The notes under the pieces are model-generated. The model was not told where the DNA came from and ran no database searches. It was given only the letters and a program-made list of their open reading frames with translations. The position numbers and the translations under genes are program-made. DNA of 64,000 nt from Micromonospora olivasterospora (lineage in GTDB: Bacteria; Actinomycetota; Actinomycetes; Mycobacteriales; Micromonosporaceae), in assembly GCF_007830265.1 (NCBI RefSeq), contig NZ_VLKE01000001.1, positions 3,038,001-3,102,000 on the forward strand, in the 5' to 3' direction. Shown here piece after piece: positions 19,485 to 29,372 of the stretch (within the stretch, counting starts at the first letter, position 1; each line of letters begins with the position of its first letter).

Positions 19485-20369
19485 ATGACTGTCTTTACCG
19501 ATGAGACCCGGCAGCGGGCGCGCGAGATCATCGCGCGGTACCCGGCCGACCGGTCCCGGTCGGCGCTGCTGCCGCTGCTGCACCTGGTGCAGAACGAGGA
19601 GGGGTACGTCTCCCCGGCCGGCGTCGAGTTCTGCGCCGAGGTGCTCGGCCTGAACAAGGCCCAGGTCGGCGCGGTCGCCACCTTCTACACGATGTACAAG
19701 CGGCGGCCGACCGGCGACTACCTGGTCAGCGTCTGCACCAACACCATGTGCAACGTCCTCGGGGGGCAGGAGGTCTACGACACCCTGACCGAGCACCTGG
19801 GCGTCGGGCACGACGAGACCACCGCCGACGGGAAGATCACGCTGGAGCACGCCGAGTGCCTGGCGGCCTGCGACTACGGCCCGGTGCTCACGGTCAACTA
19901 CGAGTTCTTCGACGGGATCGACCCGCAGACCGCGGTCGGGGTGGTCGACGAGCTGCGCGCCGGGGGCCGGCCGATGCCGACCCGGGGTGCCCGGCTCTGC
20001 ACGCTGAGGGAGATGGCCGTCCAGCTCGCCGGTTTCGCCGACGAGCGCGAGGGTGCCGTCGCCGACAGTGGCCCGGGCGAGCCGACCCTGCGCGGGCTGC
20101 GGCTGGCCGAGCGGCACGGGATCTCGGTGCCCGGCTTCGACCCGAACACCCCGATCCGGAGCAAGGCCGAGGCCGAGCAGGCCGCCGCGGCGGCCAAGGC
20201 CGCGGCCGCGCAGCCGGAGCCGGCGAAGGCCGACGCGCCCCCGGCGCCGCGCGACGCCAAGGAGGCCGAGGCCGCCGGTGCCGCCGCGAACCCGCCGGCC
20301 AGCGACGCCAAGCCCGCCGGCGACGAGGCCGGCCCGCAGGAGCGCTCCCTCAAGGAGGCCCAAAAGTGA
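19485..20369 (+). CDS. nuoE: NADH-quinone oxidoreductase subunit E with long C-terminal tail
   Basis: A 294-residue 24-kDa subunit. The thioredoxin-like [2Fe-2S] domain has ligands in CTNTMC and CLAAC, after VATFYTMYKRRP. Beyond about residue 200 comes an Ala/Pro/Lys/Glu-rich tail of some 90 residues (KAEAEQAAAAAKAAAA and onward), probably disordered and not needed for the cluster. ATG 19485 follows GGAAGG from the repeat. The stop overlaps the nuoF GTG by 4 bases. Confidence 0.95.
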   Translation: MTVFTDETRQRAREIIARYPADRSRSALLPLLHLVQNEEGYVSPAGVEFCAEVLGLNKAQVGAVATFYTMYKRRPTGDYLVSVCTNTMCNVLGGQEVYDTLTEHLGVGHDETTADGKITLEHAECLAACDYGPVLTVNYEFFDGIDPQTAVGVVDELRAGGRPMPTRGARLCTLREMAVQLAGFADEREGAVADSGPGEPTLRGLRLAERHGISVPGFDPNTPIRSKAEAEQAAAAAKAAAAQPEPAKADAPPAPRDAKEAEAAGAAANPPASDAKPAGDEAGPQERSLKEAQK

Positions 20370-21682
20370 CGACCCCCCGGCCGGAGACCCTGGCCAAGCT
20401 GACGCCGGTGCTGACCAAGCGCTGGCTGTCGCCGGACGCCTGGCAGATCGGCACCTACGAGAGGCTCGACGGCTACGCCGCGCTGCGCAAGGCGCTCAGG
20501 GCCCACCCGGACGACCTGATCCAACTCGTCAAGGACTCCGGCCTGCGCGGGCGCGGCGGCGCCGGCTTCCCGACCGGTCTCAAGTGGGGCTTCATCCCGC
20601 AGGGCGACGGCAAGCCGCACTACCTGGTGGTCAACGCCGACGAGGGCGAGCCGGGCACCTGCAAGGACCTCCCGCTGATGACCCACGACCCGCACTCGCT
20701 GGTCGAGGGCGTGATCATCGCCTCGTACGCGATCCGCGCCAACCGGGCGTACATCTACATCCGGGGCGAGGCCGTGTACGCCGCCCGCCGGCTGCGCAAC
20801 GCCGTGCAGGAGGCGTACGCCAAGGGCTACCTCGGGCGGAACATCCTGGGCTCCGGGTTCGACCTGGACCTGGTGGTGCACTCCGGCGCCGGGGCGTACA
20901 TCTGCGGTGAGGAGACCGCGCTGCTGGACTCGCTGGAGGGCTTCCGGGGCCAGCCCCGGCTGCGCCCGCCGTTCCCGGCGACCCACGGCCTGTACGCCAG
21001 CCCGACGGTGGTCAACAACGTCGGCACCATCGCCAGCGTGCCGTACATCGTGCTCGGCGGGGCCGAGTGGTGGAAGACCATGGGCACGGAGAAGTCCTCC
21101 GGACCGATGATCTACTCCCTCTCCGGCCGGATCGCCAACCCCGGCCAGTACGAGTGCTCGATGGGCGTCACCCTGCGGGAGCTGCTGGAGCTGGCCGGCG
21201 GGATGCAGCCGGGGCACAACCTGAAGTTCTGGACCCCGGGCGGCTCGTCCACCCCGCTGCTCACCGCCGAGCACCTGGACGTGCCGCTGGACTTCGAGTC
21301 GGTGGCGGCGGCGGACTCGATCCTGGGCACCACGGCCACCCAGATCTTCTCGGACCAGGACTGCCCGGTGTACGCGGTGTACCGGTGGCTGGAGTTCTAC
21401 CACCACGAGTCCTGCGGCAAGTGCACCCCGTGCCGCGAGGGCAACTACTGGATGGTCCGGGTCTACCGGCGGATCCTCGCCGGCCAGGGCACCCACGAGG
21501 ACCTGGACACCCTGCTCGACACCTGCGACAACATCCTCGGCCGCTCGTTCTGCGGCCTCGGTGACGGTGCCACCAGCTCGGTGACCTCCTCCCTCAAGTA
21601 CTTCAAGCAGGACTACCTCGACTACATCGAGGGACGTACCGCACCCAAGTTGTCGGAGAAGCGGCTGGTGGGGGCGCACTGA
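20366..21682 (+). CDS. nuoF: NADH-quinone oxidoreductase subunit F
   Basis: A 438-residue 51-kDa subunit that binds NADH and FMN and carries cluster N3. [18 protein letters not shown] is the nucleotide-binding glycine loop, [12 protein letters not shown] contacts FMN, and [11 protein letters not shown] with the late [11 protein letters not shown] cysteine ligate [4Fe-4S]. GTG 20366 overlaps nuoE. Its TGA is followed directly by the TGA that opens repeat copy 3, giving two stops in a row. Confidence 0.97.
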   Translation: MTTPRPETLAKLTPVLTKRWLSPDAWQIGTYERLDGYAALRKALRAHPDDLIQLVKDSGLRGRGGAGFPTGLKWGFIPQGDGKPHYLVVNADEGEPGTCKDLPLMTHDPHSLVEGVIIASYAIRANRAYIYIRGEAVYAARRLRNAVQEAYAKGYLGRNILGSGFDLDLVVHSGAGAYICGEETALLDSLEGFRGQPRLRPPFPATHGLYASPTVVNNVGTIASVPYIVLGGAEWWKTMGTEKSSGPMIYSLSGRIANPGQYECSMGVTLRELLELAGGMQPGHNLKFWTPGGSSTPLLTAEHLDVPLDFESVAAADSILGTTATQIFSDQDCPVYAVYRWLEFYHHESCGKCTPCREGNYWMVRVYRRILAGQGTHEDLDTLLDTCDNILGRSFCGLGDGATSSVTSSLKYFKQDYLDYIEGRTAPKLSEKRLVGAH

Positions 21683-21729
21683 TGAGCGCGAGGAACGAGC
21701 TTGCGAGTCCCGCAGTCGCGAATGGAAGG
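21683..21729 (+). repeat. Stop-to-ribosome-site intergenic repeat, copy 3 (nuoF-nuoG), single unit
   Basis: A single-unit version: TGAGCGCGAGGAACGAG through CAGTCGCGAATGGAAGG. It sits immediately after the nuoF stop and ends with the nuoG ribosome site. Confidence 0.8.
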
Positions 21730-21737
21730 CGACTCTG

Positions 21738-24224
21738 ATGACCGACGTAGCCAAGCAGACCGAGACCGTCACGCTCACCATCGACGGCGTCGAGGTCACC
21801 GCCCCCAAGGGCGCCCTGCTGATCCGGGTCGCCGAGCAGCTGGGCACCGAGATTCCGCGCTTCTGCGACCACCCGCTGCTGGCCCCGGCCGGCGCCTGCC
21901 GGCAGTGCCTGGTGGAGGTGGAGGGCCAGCGCAAGCCGGTCGCCTCCTGCACCCAGACGGTCGCCGAGGGCATGGTGGTCCGTACGCAGCTCACCTCCCC
22001 GGTCGCCAAGAAGGCGCAGGAGGGGGTCATGGAGCTGCTGCTGCTCAACCACCCGCTCGACTGCCCGATGTGCGACAAGGGCGGCGAGTGCCCGCTGCAG
22101 AACCAGGCGATGTCCACCGGCCGGTCGGACTCCCGGTTCCACGAGCACAAGCGGGAGTACCCGAAGCCGCTGCCGATCAGCACGCAGGTGCTGCTCGACC
22201 GCGAGCGCTGCGTGCTCTGCCAGCGCTGCACCCGGTTCTCCGAGGAGATCGCCGGCGACAAGTTCATCGACCTGATGAACCGGTCGTCCGCCGAGGAGAT
22301 CAACATCTACCGGGACGACGCGTACGGCGCGGACTCCGGGGATGCGGCGGGTGACGTCCCGTTCAACTCGTACTTCTCCGGCAACACCGTGCAGATCTGC
22401 CCGGTGGGCGCCCTGACCGGCACGCAGTACCGGTTCCGGGCCCGCCCGTTCGACCTGGTCTCCAGCCCCAGCGTCTGCGAGCACTGCTCGGCCGGCTGCG
22501 CCCAGCGCACCGACTGGCGGCGCGGCAAGGTGCTGCGCCGGCTGGCCGGCGACGACCCGGCGGTGAACGAGGAGTGGAACTGCGACAAGGGCCGCTGGGG
22601 CTTCCAGTACACCCGGGCCTTCGACCGGCTCACCACCCCGCTCGTCCGCGACGGCAAGCACGGTGAGCTGCGCGAGGCGTCGTGGAGCGAGGCGCTTTCC
22701 GTCGCCGCCGAGGGGCTGCGCGCCGCCCGGGACGCGGCCCAGGGCACGGCCGTGCTGACCGGCGGCCGGCTGACCGTCGAGGACGCCTACGCGTACGCGA
22801 AGTTCGCCCGCGTCGCCCTGAACACCAACGACATCGACTTCCGGGCCCGGCCGGTCTCCCGCGAGGAGGCCGACTTCCTGGCCAGCCGCGTCGCCGGGGT
22901 CACCGACGTGACCTACGCCGACGTGGAGAAGGCGCCGGCGGTGGTGCTGGTCGGCCTGGAGCCGGAGGAGGAGTGCCCGATCCTCTTCCTGCGGCTGCGC
23001 AAGGCGTACCTGAAGAAGAAGCTCACGGTGTACGCGATCGCGCCGTTCGCGACCCGCGGCCTGGAGAAGCTCGGGGCCAAGCTGGCCCGGGTGGTGCCGG
23101 GCGAGGAGGCGAGCGTGCTCGCCGAGCACGCCACCGCGGCCGAGGCGCTCGGCGCCGAGGGCGCGATCCTGTTCGTCGGCGAGCGGCTGGCCGAGGTGCC
23201 GGGTGGCCTGTCGGCCGCGGCGGACGTCGCCCGGCGTACCGGCGCGAAGCTGGCCTGGGTGCCGCGGCGCGCGGGCGACCGCGGCGCGGTCGACGCCGGC
23301 TGCCTGCCGAACCTGCTCCCCGGCGGCCGGCCGGTCACCGAGCCGGCCGCGCGGGCCGAACTGGGCGAGGCGTGGGACATCCCGGCCGGGGTGATCCCGA
23401 GCCAGGCCGGCCGGGACACCGACGGCATCCTCGCCGCCGCCGCGAACGGCCAGCTCGGCGCGCTCGTGGTCGCCGGTGTCGACCCGGCCGACCTGGCCGA
23501 CCCGCGGCTGGCCGAGCAGGCCCTCGACGCGGTGCCGTTCCTGGTCAGCCTGGAGCAGCGGATGAGCGCGGTGGCCCGCCGCGCCGACGTGGTCTTCCCG
23601 GTCGCCCCCGTGGTCGAGAAGGCCGGCAGCTTCCTGGACTGGGAGGGCCGGCTGCGCACCTTCGAGGCGGTGCTGCACACCGCCGCGATGACCGACGGCC
23701 GGGTGCTGGACGCCCTCGCCGCGCAGCTGGACGTGCCGCTCGGCACCGGCGACGTGCTCAGCGTCCGCCGCGAGCTGGGCTCGCTCGCGCCGACCCGGGC
23801 GGACCGGCCGTCCGCGCCGTCCGTCGAGCCGGCGGCGGTGCCGCGGCCCGGCGCCGGCGAGGCCGTGCTGGCGACCTGGCACCAGCTCGTCGACCTCGGC
23901 AGCCTCACCGACGGCGACGAGCACCTCGCCGGCACCGCCCGCCCGCCGGTGGTCCGGCTCGGCAAGGGCACCGCGGAGGCGCTGGGCGTCGCCGACGGTG
24001 AGCCGGTGACGGTGGGCACCGACCGCGGGGCGCTGACCCTGCCGGCGGCGATCACCGAGATGCCGGACGGCGTCGTCTGGCTGCCGACCAACTCGCCCGG
24101 CTCGACCGTCCGGCGCAGCCTCGGGGCGACGTCCGGCACCGTCGTGAAGATCACGGCCGCTGCCGTCGCCGCCGACGCGGCCGGCCGCCCGGGTCCCCTT
24201 CTCAACGCTGGGGGTGTCCAGTGA
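21738..24224 (+). CDS. nuoG: NADH-quinone oxidoreductase subunit G
   Basis: An 828-residue iron-sulfur subunit. In order: a ferredoxin-like [2Fe-2S] domain ([20 protein letters not shown]), the His/Cys motif region [15 protein letters not shown], a [4Fe-4S] region [14 protein letters not shown], then the molybdopterin-oxidoreductase-like domain opening with [13 protein letters not shown]. The last part ([21 protein letters not shown]) is the molydopterin-binding-like C-terminal barrel. ATG 21738 follows the repeat. The stop overlaps nuoH by 4 bases. Confidence 0.96.
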   Translation: MTDVAKQTETVTLTIDGVEVTAPKGALLIRVAEQLGTEIPRFCDHPLLAPAGACRQCLVEVEGQRKPVASCTQTVAEGMVVRTQLTSPVAKKAQEGVMELLLLNHPLDCPMCDKGGECPLQNQAMSTGRSDSRFHEHKREYPKPLPISTQVLLDRERCVLCQRCTRFSEEIAGDKFIDLMNRSSAEEINIYRDDAYGADSGDAAGDVPFNSYFSGNTVQICPVGALTGTQYRFRARPFDLVSSPSVCEHCSAGCAQRTDWRRGKVLRRLAGDDPAVNEEWNCDKGRWGFQYTRAFDRLTTPLVRDGKHGELREASWSEALSVAAEGLRAARDAAQGTAVLTGGRLTVEDAYAYAKFARVALNTNDIDFRARPVSREEADFLASRVAGVTDVTYADVEKAPAVVLVGLEPEEECPILFLRLRKAYLKKKLTVYAIAPFATRGLEKLGAKLARVVPGEEASVLAEHATAAEALGAEGAILFVGERLAEVPGGLSAAADVARRTGAKLAWVPRRAGDRGAVDAGCLPNLLPGGRPVTEPAARAELGEAWDIPAGVIPSQAGRDTDGILAAAANGQLGALVVAGVDPADLADPRLAEQALDAVPFLVSLEQRMSAVARRADVVFPVAPVVEKAGSFLDWEGRLRTFEAVLHTAAMTDGRVLDALAAQLDVPLGTGDVLSVRRELGSLAPTRADRPSAPSVEPAAVPRPGAGEAVLATWHQLVDLGSLTDGDEHLAGTARPPVVRLGKGTAEALGVADGEPVTVGTDRGALTLPAAITEMPDGVVWLPTNSPGSTVRRSLGATSGTVVKITAAAVAADAAGRPGPLLNAGGVQ

Positions 24225-25570
24225 ACTACCTGGCCGCGCAGGACCCGACGCTGGCCGACTTCGGCAAGGACCCGTGGTGGCTGGTCCTCATCAAGATCCT
24301 GTTCGCCTTCGTGTTCGGCCTGCTGGCCACGCTGCTGGGCGTCTGGTTCGAGCGCCGCGTCGTCGGCCGCATGGCGGTGCGGCCAGGCCCGAACCAGGCC
24401 GGCCCGTTCGGCCTGCTCCAGACTCTCGCCGACGGCCTCAAGATGGCCTTCAAGGAGGACATCCTCCCGAGGGCGGCGGACAAGGTCGTCTTCTTCTTCG
24501 CGCCGACCATCTCGGTGATCTGCGCGGTCACCGCGCTGTCGGTGGTGCCGTTCGGCCCGATGGTGAGCATCTTCGGCCACCACACGCCGCTGCAGGTCAC
24601 CGACGTGCCCGTCGCGGTGCTGGTGCTGCTGGCCTGCTCGTCGCTGGGCGTCTACGGCATCGTGCTCGGCGGGTGGGCGTCGGGCTCGACGTACCCGCTG
24701 CTGGGCGGCCTGCGCTCCAGCGCCCAGATGATCTCGTACGAGGTCGCGATGGGGCTGAGCATCGTGGCGGTGTTCATGACCGCCGGCACGATGTCCACCA
24801 GCGGAATCGTCGCCGCCCAGGGGGACGCCACCCGGCTGACCGTCTTCGGCACCGAGATCCCGGCCCCCGGCTGGTACGCGATCCTGCTGCTGCCGAGCTT
24901 CATCATCTTCTTCATCGCCACCGTCGGTGAGACCAACCGGGCACCGTTCGACCTCCCCGAGGCCGAGTCCGAGCTGGTCGCCGGCTTCATGACCGAGTAC
25001 AGCTCGCTGAAGTTCGCGCTGTTCATGCTCAGCGAGTACGTGGCGATGGTGACCATGTCGGCGGTCACCACGACGCTGTTCCTCGGCGGCTGGCGGGCGC
25101 CCTGGCCGATCACCCTGTGGGAGGGCGCCAACTCCGGCTGGTGGCCCATGCTGTGGTTCTTCGGCAAGGTGCTGATCCTGGTCTTCGTCTTCGTCTGGCT
25201 GCGGGGCACCCTGCCCCGGCTCCGGTACGACCAGTTCATGCGCTTCGGCTGGAAGGTGCTGCTGCCGATCAACCTGGTCTGGATCCTGGTCCTGTCCGGC
25301 CTGCGCTCCATCGAGGACTGGCAGACCCGGGACCGCCTGCTCGCCACCGCCGTCGGCGCGGGCGTGCTGCTGCTGGTCACGCTGTTCTGGCCGAGCCGCA
25401 AGCCGCAGCCGAAGCCGACGCTCCAGGAGCAGGTCAACAGCCGCCCGCACGGCAGCTTCCCGCTGCCGCCGATGGACCTTCAAGTGCCACCGAGCCCGCG
25501 CACCAAGCGCGTGGTCGCCGAGCGGGAGCCGGCCAACGTCACTGCCGGCTCCGACCCCAGGGAGGTGTGA
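24221..25570 (+). CDS. nuoH: NADH-quinone oxidoreductase subunit H
   Basis: A 449-residue membrane subunit that joins the peripheral and membrane arms and forms part of the quinone chamber. It has at least eight hydrophobic segments and the conserved loop [27 protein letters not shown]. The C-terminal cytoplasmic tail of about 50 residues is Pro-rich. GTG 24221 overlaps the nuoG stop. Confidence 0.97.
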   Translation: MNYLAAQDPTLADFGKDPWWLVLIKILFAFVFGLLATLLGVWFERRVVGRMAVRPGPNQAGPFGLLQTLADGLKMAFKEDILPRAADKVVFFFAPTISVICAVTALSVVPFGPMVSIFGHHTPLQVTDVPVAVLVLLACSSLGVYGIVLGGWASGSTYPLLGGLRSSAQMISYEVAMGLSIVAVFMTAGTMSTSGIVAAQGDATRLTVFGTEIPAPGWYAILLLPSFIIFFIATVGETNRAPFDLPEAESELVAGFMTEYSSLKFALFMLSEYVAMVTMSAVTTTLFLGGWRAPWPITLWEGANSGWWPMLWFFGKVLILVFVFVWLRGTLPRLRYDQFMRFGWKVLLPINLVWILVLSGLRSIEDWQTRDRLLATAVGAGVLLLVTLFWPSRKPQPKPTLQEQVNSRPHGSFPLPPMDLQVPPSPRTKRVVAEREPANVTAGSDPREV

Positions 25571-25571
25571 C

Positions 25572-26213
25572 GTGGGCGCGATCACCGGAACGTTCAAGGG
25601 CTTCGGGGTCACCTTCTCGCACATGTTCAGGAAGGTCGTCACCACCGACTACCCGTTCAAGCCGCCGGTCTCGGCGCCGCGCTACCACGGGCGGCACATC
25701 CTCAACCGGCACCCGGACGGCCTGGAGAAGTGCATCGGCTGCGAGCTGTGCGCCTGGGCCTGCCCGGCCGACGCGATCTACGTCGAGGGCGGGGACAACA
25801 CCGAGGAGCAGCGCTTCTCCCCGGGCGAGCGGTACGCCAGCACGTACCAGATCAACTACGCCCGCTGCATCTTCTGTGGGCTCTGCATCGAGGCGTGCCC
25901 GACCCGCTCGCTCACCATGAGCAACGAGTACGAGCTGGCCCGGGACAACCGGCAGGATCTGATCTTCACGAAGGAGCAGTTGCTCGCGCCGCTGCTGGAG
26001 GGCATGGAGCAGCCGCCGCACCCGATGCGGCTCGGGGACAGCGAGAAGGACTACTACGTCGGCGCGCTGTCCAACCCGGGCACCTCGGCCGGCGCGGAGC
26101 ACGCGGCCAACAGCCCCGGCCGGTACCAGGTCGAGGAGCACCCCGGGGTGACCTTCCCCGGCGCCGAGCAGCACGCCCAGCGGGCGGCGGCGGGCAAGGG
26201 AGACGAGGCATGA
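25572..26213 (+). CDS. nuoI: NADH-quinone oxidoreductase subunit I
   Basis: A 213-residue 23-kDa ferredoxin-like subunit with two [4Fe-4S] motifs, [16 protein letters not shown] and [16 protein letters not shown], which relay electrons to N2. GTG 25572 lies one base after the nuoH stop, with GGGAGGTG overlapping the end of nuoH as ribosome site. The C-terminal 50 residues are variable and hydrophilic. The stop overlaps the nuoJ ATG. Confidence 0.97.
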   Translation: MGAITGTFKGFGVTFSHMFRKVVTTDYPFKPPVSAPRYHGRHILNRHPDGLEKCIGCELCAWACPADAIYVEGGDNTEEQRFSPGERYASTYQINYARCIFCGLCIEACPTRSLTMSNEYELARDNRQDLIFTKEQLLAPLLEGMEQPPHPMRLGDSEKDYYVGALSNPGTSAGAEHAANSPGRYQVEEHPGVTFPGAEQHAQRAAAGKGDEA

Positions 26214-26980
26214 CCACGCAGACGGTGCTCGCCGCGGCGGGCGGGGTCTCCGGCGGCGAGGAGGTCACCTTCTGGATCCTCGCCCCGCTGGCGCTGATCG
26301 GCGCGATCGGCATGATCGCGGCACGCAACGCCGTGCACTCGGCGCTGTGGCTGGTGCTGACCATGCTCTGCCTGGGCGTGTTCTACGTGCTCCAGGCCGG
26401 ACCGTTCATCGGCATGGTGCAGATCATCGTCTACACCGGCGCGATCATGATGCTCTTCCTGTTCGTGCTGATGCTGGTGGGCCGGGACGCCTCGGACTCG
26501 TTGATCGAGACGCTGCGCGGCCAGCGGGTCGCCGCCGTGCTGCTCGGCCTCGGCTTCGCCGGCCTGGTCGGCACCGGCCTCTACCGGGCGCTCGACGGCG
26601 TCCCGGCGGTCGGCCTGGAGCAGGCCAACGCCGAGGGGAACGTGCAGGGCATCGCCCGACTGCTGTTCACCAAGTACGTCTTCGCCTTCGAGCTGACCTC
26701 GGCCCTGCTGATCACGGCGGCGGTCGGCGCGATGGTGCTGGCCCACATCGAGCGGCGCAAACAGGACAAGCTCGACCAGCCGAGGACCATGCGGGCCCGC
26801 TTCGCCCCAGGCAACTACCCCGGCCCGAAGCCCGGCCCGGGTGTCTTCGCCACCTCCTCCTCGGTGGCCACGCCGGCCCGCCTGCCGGACGGCAAGCTGA
26901 GCGAGCGCAGCATCCCGGAGATCCTGCCGGCCCGGGAGCTGACGGCCGAGGAGACCTCGCTGAAGGGGACAGACCGGTGA
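26210..26980 (+). CDS. nuoJ: NADH-quinone oxidoreductase subunit J
   Basis: A 256-residue membrane subunit with five hydrophobic helices. The conserved segment [23 protein letters not shown] contains the third-helix region involved in conformational coupling. A hydrophilic C-terminal tail of about 80 residues (from [13 protein letters not shown]) extends into the cytoplasm. ATGA overlap with nuoI. Its stop opens repeat copy 4. Confidence 0.96.
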   Translation: MTTQTVLAAAGGVSGGEEVTFWILAPLALIGAIGMIAARNAVHSALWLVLTMLCLGVFYVLQAGPFIGMVQIIVYTGAIMMLFLFVLMLVGRDASDSLIETLRGQRVAAVLLGLGFAGLVGTGLYRALDGVPAVGLEQANAEGNVQGIARLLFTKYVFAFELTSALLITAAVGAMVLAHIERRKQDKLDQPRTMRARFAPGNYPGPKPGPGVFATSSSVATPARLPDGKLSERSIPEILPARELTAEETSLKGTDR

Positions 26981-27031
26981 GCGCGAGGAGTGCAGCGGAG
27001 CGGAGCCCCGCAGTCGCGAACGAAAGGGAGG
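26978..27031 (+). repeat. Stop-to-ribosome-site intergenic repeat, copy 4 (nuoJ-nuoK), single unit
   Basis: From the nuoJ TGA (TGAGCGCGAGGAGTGCAG) to CAGTCGCGAACGAAAGGGAGG, which holds the nuoK ribosome site. It is a single-unit version like copy 3. Confidence 0.8.
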
Positions 27032-27038
27032 CTCGGGC

Positions 27039-27338
27039 ATGACCCCGGACTACTACCTGGTCCTCGCCGCGGTGCTGTTCACCATCGGCGCGGTGGGGGT
27101 GCTCATCCGGCGCAACGCGATCGTGCTGTTCATGTGCGTCGAGCTGATGCTGAACGCCGCCAACCTGACCCTGGTCACGTTCAGCCGGATCAACGGTGAC
27201 CTGAACGGCCAGATCATGGCGTTCTTCGTGATGGTGGTGGCCGCGGCCGAGGTCGTGGTCGGCCTCGCGATCATCATGTCCATCTTCCGGACCCGGCGCT
27301 CCGCGAGCGTCGACGACGCCAACCTGCTCAAGTACTAA
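27039..27338 (+). CDS. nuoK: NADH-quinone oxidoreductase subunit K
   Basis: A 99-residue subunit with three transmembrane helices. The membrane glutamates of the proton path are seen in [14 protein letters not shown] and [13 protein letters not shown]. The ribosome site is within repeat copy 4. Length is exactly that of the family. Confidence 0.97.
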   Translation: MTPDYYLVLAAVLFTIGAVGVLIRRNAIVLFMCVELMLNAANLTLVTFSRINGDLNGQIMAFFVMVVAAAEVVVGLAIIMSIFRTRRSASVDDANLLKY

Positions 27339-27349
27339 AGGGGCCAGCA

Positions 27350-29308
27350 GTGGGAGAGATTCTGATGAACGCCCCGGCCGAACCGGCAGGAGCCGTCGCC
27401 TACGCTCCGGCGAGTGGGCTGCTCGGCAGCGTGTGGCTGCTGGTGGCGATCCCGCTGGCCAGCGCGGCGATCCTGCTGCTGCTGGGCCGGCGGGCCGACC
27501 GCTGGGGGCACTGGCTCGGGGTGGCGGCCGTGGGTGCCTCCTTCGTGCTCGGCCTGACCTACTTCTTCCAGCTGCGCGGCCTGGAGAACAAGTCGGTCGA
27601 GCGGAGCCTGTGGGACTTCATCGCCGTCGGCGACTTCCGGGTGGACTTCGGCCTGCTGTTCGACCCGCTCGCCGCGGTCTTCGTCCTGCTGATCACCGGC
27701 GTGGGCTTCCTGATCCACCTGTACGCGGTCGAGTACATGGCGCACGACGAGGGCCGGCGACGGTTCTTCGGGTACTTCAACCTGTTCGTCGCCGCGATGC
27801 TCCTGCTGGTGCTCGGCAACAACTACGTGATGCTCTACTTCGGCTGGGAGGGCGTCGGCCTGGCGTCGTACCTGCTGATCTCGTTCTGGTACGGCCGGCC
27901 GAGCGCGGCCACCGCCGGTAAGAAGGCGTTCCTGATGAACCGGGTCGGCGACGCCGGCCTGGCGATCGGCATCTTCATCATGTTCGCCACCCTCGGCACC
28001 ACCCAGTACGACGAGGTGTTCACCGGGGTCGGCTCGCTGACCGCGACGACCGTGCTGGTGCTGGGCCTGCTGCTGCTGCTCGGGGCGACCGGCAAGTCCG
28101 GCCAGTTCCCGCTCCAGGCGTGGCTGCCGGACGCGATGGAGGGCCCGACCCCGGTGTCGGCGCTCATCCACGCCGCGACCATGGTCACCGCCGGCGTCTA
28201 CCTGATCGCCCGGTCCAACCCGATCTTCTCGGCCAACTCGACGCTCCAGCTCGTGGTGGTCGGCGTCGGCGCGCTGACGCTGCTGATCGGCTGCGTCATC
28301 GGCGCGGCCAAGGACGACATCAAGCGGGTCCTGGCCTGGTCGACGGTGAGTCAGATCGGCTACATGTTCCTCGGCGTCGGCCTGGGCGGTGGCGCGTACG
28401 CGCTGGCCATCCTGCACCTGCTGGCGCACGGCTTCTTCAAGGCCAACATGTTCCTCGGCGCCGGCTCGGTCATGCACGGCATGAAGGACCAGGTGGACAT
28501 CCGCCGCTTCGGCAGCCTCTCGAAGCACATGAAGGTCACCTGGCTGACCTTCATGATGGGTTGGCTGGCCATCATCGGCATCCCGCCGCTCTCCGGCTAC
28601 TTCTCGAAGGAGCCGATCATCGCGACCGCGTTCGAGCGGGGGGACTGGACGTCCTGGCTCTTCGGCGGCGCCGCGCTGCTCGGCGCAGGGCTGACCGCCT
28701 TCTACATGACCCGACTCTTCGTGCTCACCTTCCACGGCCCGGCCCGCTGGACCGAGGAGATCGAGCACCCGCACGAGTCGCCGAAGCTGATGACGGTCCC
28801 GCTGATCCTGCTGGCGATCGGCTCGATCGCGGCCGGCTTCCTGATGAAGAGCTCGGTGCCGGACTGGCTGACCGCCACCGCCGGCCTGGGCGGCGAGCAC
28901 GCCGAGCACGAGGCCGTCCTCGCGCACTGGCTGATCACCGTGCTCTCGCTGCTGGTCACCGTGGCCGGGGCCGGGCTGGCCTGGTTCCTGTTCCGCAACG
29001 GCACGGCCACCGAGCCGCAGCCGGCTGGTGTGCTGGTCACGGCCGCCCGGCGCAACCTGTACACCGACGCCTTCAACGAGGCGGTCTTCGAGAAGCCGGG
29101 GATCTTCCTCACCCGGGCGCTGGTGTTCCTCGACAACCGGGGCGTCGACGGGCTGGTCAACGGCCTCGCCGCCGCGGTGGGCGGGGGCTCGGGCAGGCTC
29201 CGGCGGCTGCAGACCGGCTTCGTCCGGTCGTACGCGACGTCGATCCTGGCCGGCGCGCTGCTGGTGGTGGCGGCGTTCCTGGCGGTGCAGGCGGGGTGGC
29301 TCGCGTGA
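27350..29308 (+). CDS. nuoL: NADH-quinone oxidoreductase subunit L
   Basis: A 652-residue antiporter-like proton-pumping subunit with about 16 transmembrane segments. Typical motifs are GWEGVGLASYLLISFWY, WLPDAMEGPTPVSALIHAATMVTAGVYL and HLLAHGFFKANMFLGAGSVMHG. The long C-terminal amphipathic arm that runs along the membrane is present. The start could be GTG 27350 (AAAGGGG upstream) or ATG 27365 (GGGAG upstream); I kept the longer form. Confidence 0.95.
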   Translation: MGEILMNAPAEPAGAVAYAPASGLLGSVWLLVAIPLASAAILLLLGRRADRWGHWLGVAAVGASFVLGLTYFFQLRGLENKSVERSLWDFIAVGDFRVDFGLLFDPLAAVFVLLITGVGFLIHLYAVEYMAHDEGRRRFFGYFNLFVAAMLLLVLGNNYVMLYFGWEGVGLASYLLISFWYGRPSAATAGKKAFLMNRVGDAGLAIGIFIMFATLGTTQYDEVFTGVGSLTATTVLVLGLLLLLGATGKSGQFPLQAWLPDAMEGPTPVSALIHAATMVTAGVYLIARSNPIFSANSTLQLVVVGVGALTLLIGCVIGAAKDDIKRVLAWSTVSQIGYMFLGVGLGGGAYALAILHLLAHGFFKANMFLGAGSVMHGMKDQVDIRRFGSLSKHMKVTWLTFMMGWLAIIGIPPLSGYFSKEPIIATAFERGDWTSWLFGGAALLGAGLTAFYMTRLFVLTFHGPARWTEEIEHPHESPKLMTVPLILLAIGSIAAGFLMKSSVPDWLTATAGLGGEHAEHEAVLAHWLITVLSLLVTVAGAGLAWFLFRNGTATEPQPAGVLVTAARRNLYTDAFNEAVFEKPGIFLTRALVFLDNRGVDGLVNGLAAAVGGGSGRLRRLQTGFVRSYATSILAGALLVVAAFLAVQAGWLA

Positions 29309-29372
29309 CCGACCTCTACCCGGCCGCCCCCGCCGGCGGACCACGCAGTGACGACGGAGGTAAGGCCGCATA

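Noticed and set aside
29309-29372. Fifth copy of the nuo intergenic repeat before nuoM
   Set aside because: Only the last 17 bases resemble the repeat end, and most of that is a ribosome site; too weak to claim.
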